Assembly: GCA_902462325.1 (NCBI GenBank)
Contig: CABQBF010000117.1
Location: 1 to 8,421 of the forward strand
DNA: 8,421 nt
Source of the DNA: an uncultured Peptococcaceae bacterium
GTDB lineage: Bacteria; Bacillota; Peptococcia; Peptococcales; Peptococcaceae
Reading direction: 5' to 3'
The position numbers and the translations under genes are program-made. Shown piece after piece: positions 4,383-8,421 of the stretch. Below the pieces are notes generated by a model. That model was not told where the DNA came from. It worked only from the letters and a program-made list of their open reading frames with translations, and ran no database searches. The first letter of the stretch is position 1. The number at the start of each line of letters is the position of its first letter.

Positions 4383-7076
4383 ATGAGTAAAGCTCGTATT
4401 TATGAAATTGCCAAAGAATTAAATGTGGATAGTAAGTTGATTGTAGAAAAACTAAAAGAAATGCATGTCGATGTAAAAAATCATATGAGTTCTATTACAG
4501 AAGAGGAAAGTGCCAGAGTAAGGCAGGCGTTCCAGAAGCCGGCTGCACCAAAGCAGCAGGAGAAAGGCGCCGGTGATTCGGCTAAGAAGGAACGTCAAGC
4601 GCGGCCCAATGAGGAACGGCCAAAACGGGAGCCGGGCAATCAAAATCGCAACAACAGTTACAGGGAGAATGGAAAAAAGGATATGACACAAAAATCCGGT
4701 CAGAAACAGCAGAATACGCAGGCTAGACCTTCTGGCAGTGAAAACAGAGACGCTCGTCCGAATAAAGAACAAAGAGATGGAAAAGACAATTATAATCGGA
4801 GCAACAGAGAAGCAGGCAACAACAGAGATAATAACAAAGAGAACAGAAATCGTGATAACCGCTCGAATCAGGAGCATAAAGGCGATTTTAAAGGCCAAAA
4901 TAGAAGAAACGGCCAGGATGCCAATCAGAATAATAGAAACAATGGAATGAATGGCAGCGGCAAGAAAAATAATCGCGATGGCGGCAAGGACGGCGGTTTC
5001 CGCAAAAATCATCAGGATTCGGCCAGCAACCGCAAGGTTGGCGCCAATGCCAATCGGGCCATTCCTTCGGCGCCGGTTCGGCAGCAGCCGTCTAAGGCAA
5101 AGCAGGCCGCTAAAAATAATAATGAACATTTCTCCAAGGATGCTGTGGAAGAACGCTATCAGGAGTGGAGCAGCAATCAGAGTCCAAAAGCTAGACCAGA
5201 ACAGATTGCCCGTTCTAAACGCAACGAAAACAGCAATTTCCAGAGCAAATCCGGCAAGAATAATAAAGGAAAGAACAAAAACAATAAAAATATGCGAAAA
5301 GAGCCGCCAAGAGAATTTGCGGAAGTAAAACATCATGTTGTATTGGAAGATAGCATCACCGTACAGGATTTGGCTTATCAGATGGGGAAAAAAGCGACGG
5401 ACGTCATCATGAAACTGATGGGAATGGGCGTAATGGCTACCATCAATCAGGATTTGGATGTAGACACCGCTACGATTATTGCAGAGGAATTCGGCGCTAC
5501 GGTAGAAGTAAAAGTATCGAAGGAAGAAGAACTGTTTACAGAGGTAGAGGATAAACCGGAAGATTTGGAATACCGTCCGCCGGTGGTAACGATTATGGGC
5601 CATGTTGACCATGGGAAAACCTCCCTGCTGGATAAAATCCGTTCTACCCACGTAACTTCTACTGAAGCAGGCGGTATCACGCAGCATATCGGCGCTTATC
5701 AGGTAGAAACCCACGGACAGAAGATTACATTCCTGGATACACCGGGTCATGAAGCGTTTACTGCTATGCGCGCTCGTGGGGCTCAGATTACCGATATTGC
5801 CATTCTGGTAGTAGCCGCTGATGACGGCGTTATGCCACAGACCATCGAAGCAATCGACCATGCCAAGGCCGCCAATGTGCCGATTATTGTGGCAGTCAAT
5901 AAAATTGATAAACCGGAAGCAGACCCAGAACGGATTAAACAGGAACTGACCAATTATGGTCTGATACCGGAAGAATGGGGCGGCGATACCATCATGGTAC
6001 CGGTGTCGGCGAAAAAAGGCATTGGGATTGACGAACTGCTGGATATGATTTTGCTGGTTGCTGAAATGGGCGAGCTAAAGGCCAATCCAAACCGTAATGC
6101 CAAAGGGAAAGTCATCGAGTCCAAGCTGGATAAAGGTCGCGGGCCGGTGGCAACGCTGCTGGTGCAGGCTGGTACGCTGCACGTTGGCGATTTCCTGATT
6201 GTAGGTACCACACAGGGCCGTATTCGCGCCATGTTTGATTATAAGGGCCGATCCTTGAAATCGGCGGGACCGTCGGTGCCGGTAGAAATTTTGGGCCTGA
6301 ACGAAGTGCCGGAAGCCGGTGACGACTACATTGCGGTGGATAATGAAAAATTGGCTAAACAGGTAGCGGATAAACGGCAGAAAGAAAAACATCAGCAGGA
6401 AATTGCCCGCAACACCAAGGTGAGTCTGGAAGATTTATTTGCACAGATTAAAGAGGGCGAAATCAAAGAACTGAACATTGTACTGAAAGCTGACGTACAG
6501 GGTTCGATTGAAGCGATTAAACAGTCGTTGGAAAAACTGGGCAACGCCGAAGTGCGGGTTAATATTATTCGTACTGCAGTAGGCGGCATTCGTGAAGCAG
6601 ACGTAATGCTGGCCGCAGCGTCCAACGCGATTATCATTGGCTTTAACGTACGTCCCGACAGCAATGCCCGTAAGCTGGCAGAAAAAGAAGATATCCAAAT
6701 CAATACCTACCGTGTCATCTATGAAGCCATTGAAGATGTAAAGGCTGCATTGTCTGGTATGTTAGACCCGGATATCAAGGAAGTGGAACTGGGCCAGGCT
6801 GAAGTGCGCAGCATTTTCAAGGTGCCCAAGGTTGGCACAGTGGCAGGCTGCTATATTACTGAAGGCAAGCTGACCAGAAACGCCCGTATTCGTGTGGTGC
6901 GTGACGGCGTTGTCATTCATGACGGCAATTTAGGTTCGCTGAAGCGGTTTAAAGACGATGTAAAAGAAGTGGCTAGCGGTTTTGAATGCGGTTTGAGCGT
7001 GGAACGGTTCAACGATATTAAAGAAGGCGATATTTTAGAAGCCTATACATTTGAAGAAGTAAAACGGGCATTATAA
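4383..7076 (+). CDS. infB: Translation initiation factor IF-2
   Basis: IF2 is a GTPase that brings initiator fMet-tRNA to the 30S subunit and promotes 50S joining. The 897-residue product begins with an IF2_N domain (about 1-52: RIYEIAKELNVDSKLIVEKL). A long disordered linker rich in Asn, Arg, Lys, Gln and Gly follows (about 52-310), then a second IF2_N-like domain (about 315-385). The G domain carries G1 GHVDHGKT (406-413), G2 GGITQHIGAY (from 430), DTPGH (452-456), NKID (506-509) and SAK (542-544). Domain 3 runs from about 697 (LNIVLKADVQGS), and the C2 tRNA-binding end contains GFECGLSVERFNDIKEGD. GGGGGTGG (4371-4378) precedes ATG 4383, 21 bases after ylxQ. All GTPase motifs are intact. 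The Asn/Arg-rich linker is unusual; a typical one is Ala/Pro/Glu/Lys-rich. Shorter isoforms from internal starts are known in other bacteria, but I saw no strong internal ribosome binding site. Confidence 0.97.
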   Translation: MSKARIYEIAKELNVDSKLIVEKLKEMHVDVKNHMSSITEEESARVRQAFQKPAAPKQQEKGAGDSAKKERQARPNEERPKREPGNQNRNNSYRENGKKDMTQKSGQKQQNTQARPSGSENRDARPNKEQRDGKDNYNRSNREAGNNRDNNKENRNRDNRSNQEHKGDFKGQNRRNGQDANQNNRNNGMNGSGKKNNRDGGKDGGFRKNHQDSASNRKVGANANRAIPSAPVRQQPSKAKQAAKNNNEHFSKDAVEERYQEWSSNQSPKARPEQIARSKRNENSNFQSKSGKNNKGKNKNNKNMRKEPPREFAEVKHHVVLEDSITVQDLAYQMGKKATDVIMKLMGMGVMATINQDLDVDTATIIAEEFGATVEVKVSKEEELFTEVEDKPEDLEYRPPVVTIMGHVDHGKTSLLDKIRSTHVTSTEAGGITQHIGAYQVETHGQKITFLDTPGHEAFTAMRARGAQITDIAILVVAADDGVMPQTIEAIDHAKAANVPIIVAVNKIDKPEADPERIKQELTNYGLIPEEWGGDTIMVPVSAKKGIGIDELLDMILLVAEMGELKANPNRNAKGKVIESKLDKGRGPVATLLVQAGTLHVGDFLIVGTTQGRIRAMFDYKGRSLKSAGPSVPVEILGLNEVPEAGDDYIAVDNEKLAKQVADKRQKEKHQQEIARNTKVSLEDLFAQIKEGEIKELNIVLKADVQGSIEAIKQSLEKLGNAEVRVNIIRTAVGGIREADVMLAAASNAIIIGFNVRPDSNARKLAEKEDIQINTYRVIYEAIEDVKAALSGMLDPDIKEVELGQAEVRSIFKVPKVGTVAGCYITEGKLTRNARIRVVRDGVVIHDGNLGSLKRFKDDVKEVASGFECGLSVERFNDIKEGDILEAYTFEEVKRAL

Positions 7077-7080
7077 GCCT

Positions 7081-7089
7081 GAGAGGTGA
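7081..7089 (+). promoter_or_regulatory. Ribosome binding site that decides the rbfA start
   Basis: GAGAGGTGA sits five bases before ATG 7095. The GTG at 7086 that would add three codons is inside this site and is rejected. The site begins four bases after the infB stop. Confidence 0.88.
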
Positions 7090-7094
7090 GCAAC

Positions 7095-7454
7095 ATGAAA
7101 GTACGTCCAAACCGTGTAGGTGAGGAAATTAAAAAAGAATTGGTTCTCTTAATTCGCAACGGCATCAAGGATCCGCGGGTGGATAGCTTGATCAGCATTA
7201 CCGATGTAGAAGTGACCAGAGATTTGAGCTATGCCACCATTTACATCAGCCGTTATGGCTCGGAACAGCAGCGGCAGGATGCCTTAGACGGCATGAAAGC
7301 GGCAGCCGGTTTTATGCGCAGTGAATTGAGCCGGCGACTCAAGCTGCGCACTGTGCCGGAGCTGATTTTCAAGCTGGATGATTCGCTGCAATATGGGGCA
7401 AAAATCGAAACCATTCTGCATCAGATTAAGCAGGAACAGCCGCAAGAACCATAA
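7095..7454 (+). CDS. rbfA: 30S ribosome-binding factor RbfA
   Basis: RbfA is a small KH-fold protein that binds the 30S neck region during late maturation of the 16S rRNA 5' end and is important in the cold. The 119-residue product begins KVRPNRVGEEIKKEL and has IKDPRV (24-29), the strand ITDVEVTRDLSYATIYIS, and the conserved stretch GFMRSELSRRLKLRTVPEL leading to FKLDDS. Length and motifs are normal. It follows infB directly; the ylxP gene found between infB and rbfA in B. subtilis is absent. It works on the same pre-30S particles as RimP at the head of the operon. Confidence 0.95.
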   Translation: MKVRPNRVGEEIKKELVLLIRNGIKDPRVDSLISITDVEVTRDLSYATIYISRYGSEQQRQDALDGMKAAAGFMRSELSRRLKLRTVPELIFKLDDSLQYGAKIETILHQIKQEQPQEP

Positions 7455-7496
7455 GATACACTTGAGCAGAAGATGGGTTTTACAGGGGGAAACACA

Positions 7497-8421
7497 ATGC
7501 AGCAAGTGCTAGTGCAAATCAAAGAGATTCTGTTGAGCCAAACGTGTGTCGCCATCATTTCACACAGCAATCCCGATGGCGATACGCTGGGCTCCCAGCT
7601 AGCCTTAGCCGGTGCGCTGGATAAGGCAGGAATTAAAACAATTCTGATTAATAATGACGAAGTATCTGACAAGTATCATTTTGTAGCTGGCAGCGAACAA
7701 ATCCAGCCTTACAAGGAAGATATGACGCTGCCGGAGGTGATTGTGTTTGTGGACTGCGCCAGCTTGGAATTGGCTGGCTGCGATGAAACCACGGCCTTTT
7801 TGCAGGGCAAAACCATCATCAATATTGACCACCATACCAGCAACAAACAGTATGGCACTGTGAATTTTGTGGATGGGGAAGCCGCTGCCAACTGTCAAAA
7901 TATTTACGAGCTGATTCGGGTATTGGGTATGCCCATTACGGCCGCAATGGCTACGGCGCTTTATATGGGTTTGAGCACCGATACCGGTAATTTTCTGTTC
8001 GATAACGTTTCCTCGGAAACGCTGCGCATTGCCGCCGATTTAAAGGACTGCGGCGCCGATACCAACAGTTTACGTTGGTATATGTATGAAAGCTATTCGC
8101 ACAAACGGATTGAACTGATGAAATATATTCTGAACGACCTGCACATCTCCTACAATGGTAAGTATGCCTGGAGCAAGCTGAATTATGAAATGATGCAGCG
8201 GCTACATCCGGACAGCACCGATATTGATGGGCTGATTAATACCATCAAGAACATTGAGGGCGTGGAGATTGCGTTGTTGTTCCGCGGTGTGGCAGAGGAT
8301 AAAACGAAGGTCAGCTTACGTAGTAAAATGTGGTCGGATGTGAACAAAATTGCCGGTATGTTCGGCGGCGGCGGGCATGTGCGGGCTGCAGGCTGCACCA
8401 TCGAGGGCAATGTGGAGCAGG
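7497..8421 (+). CDS. nrnA: Bifunctional oligoribonuclease/pAp phosphatase NrnA (DHH-DHHA1), partial
   Basis: NrnA degrades RNA oligonucleotides of a few residues and, in B. subtilis and relatives, dephosphorylates 3'-phosphoadenosine 5'-phosphate. The frame stays open to the window end, giving 308 complete codons of an expected 310-330, so only the last few residues are missing. All metal-binding motifs of the DHH family are visible: SHSNPDGDTLGS (22-33, with H23, D27, D29), D86 in VDCAS, D111-H112-H113 in NIDHHTSN, and D162 in STDTGNF. The DHHA1 substrate-binding loop GGGGHVRAAGC (290-300) is intact. ATG 7497 lies seven bases after AGGGGG (7484-7489) and 42 bases after rbfA. There is no terminator in that gap, so it belongs to the same operon. 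Homologues after rbfA are common in Firmicutes lineages outside Bacillus. Confidence 0.94.
   Translation, partial: MQQVLVQIKEILLSQTCVAIISHSNPDGDTLGSQLALAGALDKAGIKTILINNDEVSDKYHFVAGSEQIQPYKEDMTLPEVIVFVDCASLELAGCDETTAFLQGKTIINIDHHTSNKQYGTVNFVDGEAAANCQNIYELIRVLGMPITAAMATALYMGLSTDTGNFLFDNVSSETLRIAADLKDCGADTNSLRWYMYESYSHKRIELMKYILNDLHISYNGKYAWSKLNYEMMQRLHPDSTDIDGLINTIKNIEGVEIALLFRGVAEDKTKVSLRSKMWSDVNKIAGMFGGGGHVRAAGCTIEGNVEQ

Noticed and set aside
4738..5328. Two plus-strand frames overlapping the infB linker in another phase.
   Set aside because: They are out-of-frame shadows of the low-complexity linker, Ile/Arg/Ala-rich, with no ribosome binding sites.
4452..5861. A 469-codon open frame on the minus strand inside infB.
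   Set aside because: It lies antisense to IF2, most of it opposite the Asn/Lys/Arg-rich linker, whose biased codons rarely create stops on the other strand. The translation has no recognisable domain, and no ribosome binding site supports it.

Overview
The window looks like a chromosomal segment of a Bacillota (Firmicutes) bacterium. The evidence is a processed-type sporulation sigma factor (SigK) next to the gene order rimP-nusA-rnpM(ylxR)-ylxQ-infB-rbfA-nrnA, with strong AGGAGG ribosome binding sites. A Negativicutes host (Acidaminococcaceae-like) is a guess from overall protein flavour and base composition; nothing here proves it. Hand counts of sample lines give about one quarter to two fifths G+C in the first gene and about half or more in the translation operon.

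Positions 1-1341: an AT-rich gene for a sigma-70-like protein (117-764) is followed by a 577-base gap without a convincing gene. The gap holds a strong Rho-independent terminator (885-928), a short direct repeat, a possible gene remnant broken by an amber codon (963-1094), a two-part hairpin (1126-1167), a second strong terminator (1177-1206) and a weak promoter candidate in front of sigK.

Positions 1342-2019: sigK, with a TTG start under an excellent Shine-Dalgarno and a short N-terminal pro-sequence.

Positions 2034-8421: a good extended -10 promoter and a leader hairpin precede seven co-directional genes. These are rimP, nusA, rnpM, ylxQ, infB, rbfA and nrnA, the last cut by the window end. 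They link transcription elongation and termination (NusA), 30S subunit maturation (RimP, RbfA), translation initiation (IF2), RNA binding or processing (YlxR, YlxQ) and turnover of very short RNAs (NrnA). Gaps are short, rnpM and ylxQ overlap by ATGA, and no terminator is visible between the genes, so one operon is likely.

I saw no clearly new multi-gene system. The points most worth a second look are the two adjacent sigma factor genes, the structured gap between them, the Asn/Arg-rich linker of IF2, the Tyr/acidic pentad tail of NusA, and the rimP leader hairpin. For rimP and rbfA the longest open frame begins inside the Shine-Dalgarno, so I moved both starts downstream. The partial nrnA has no stop inside the window.
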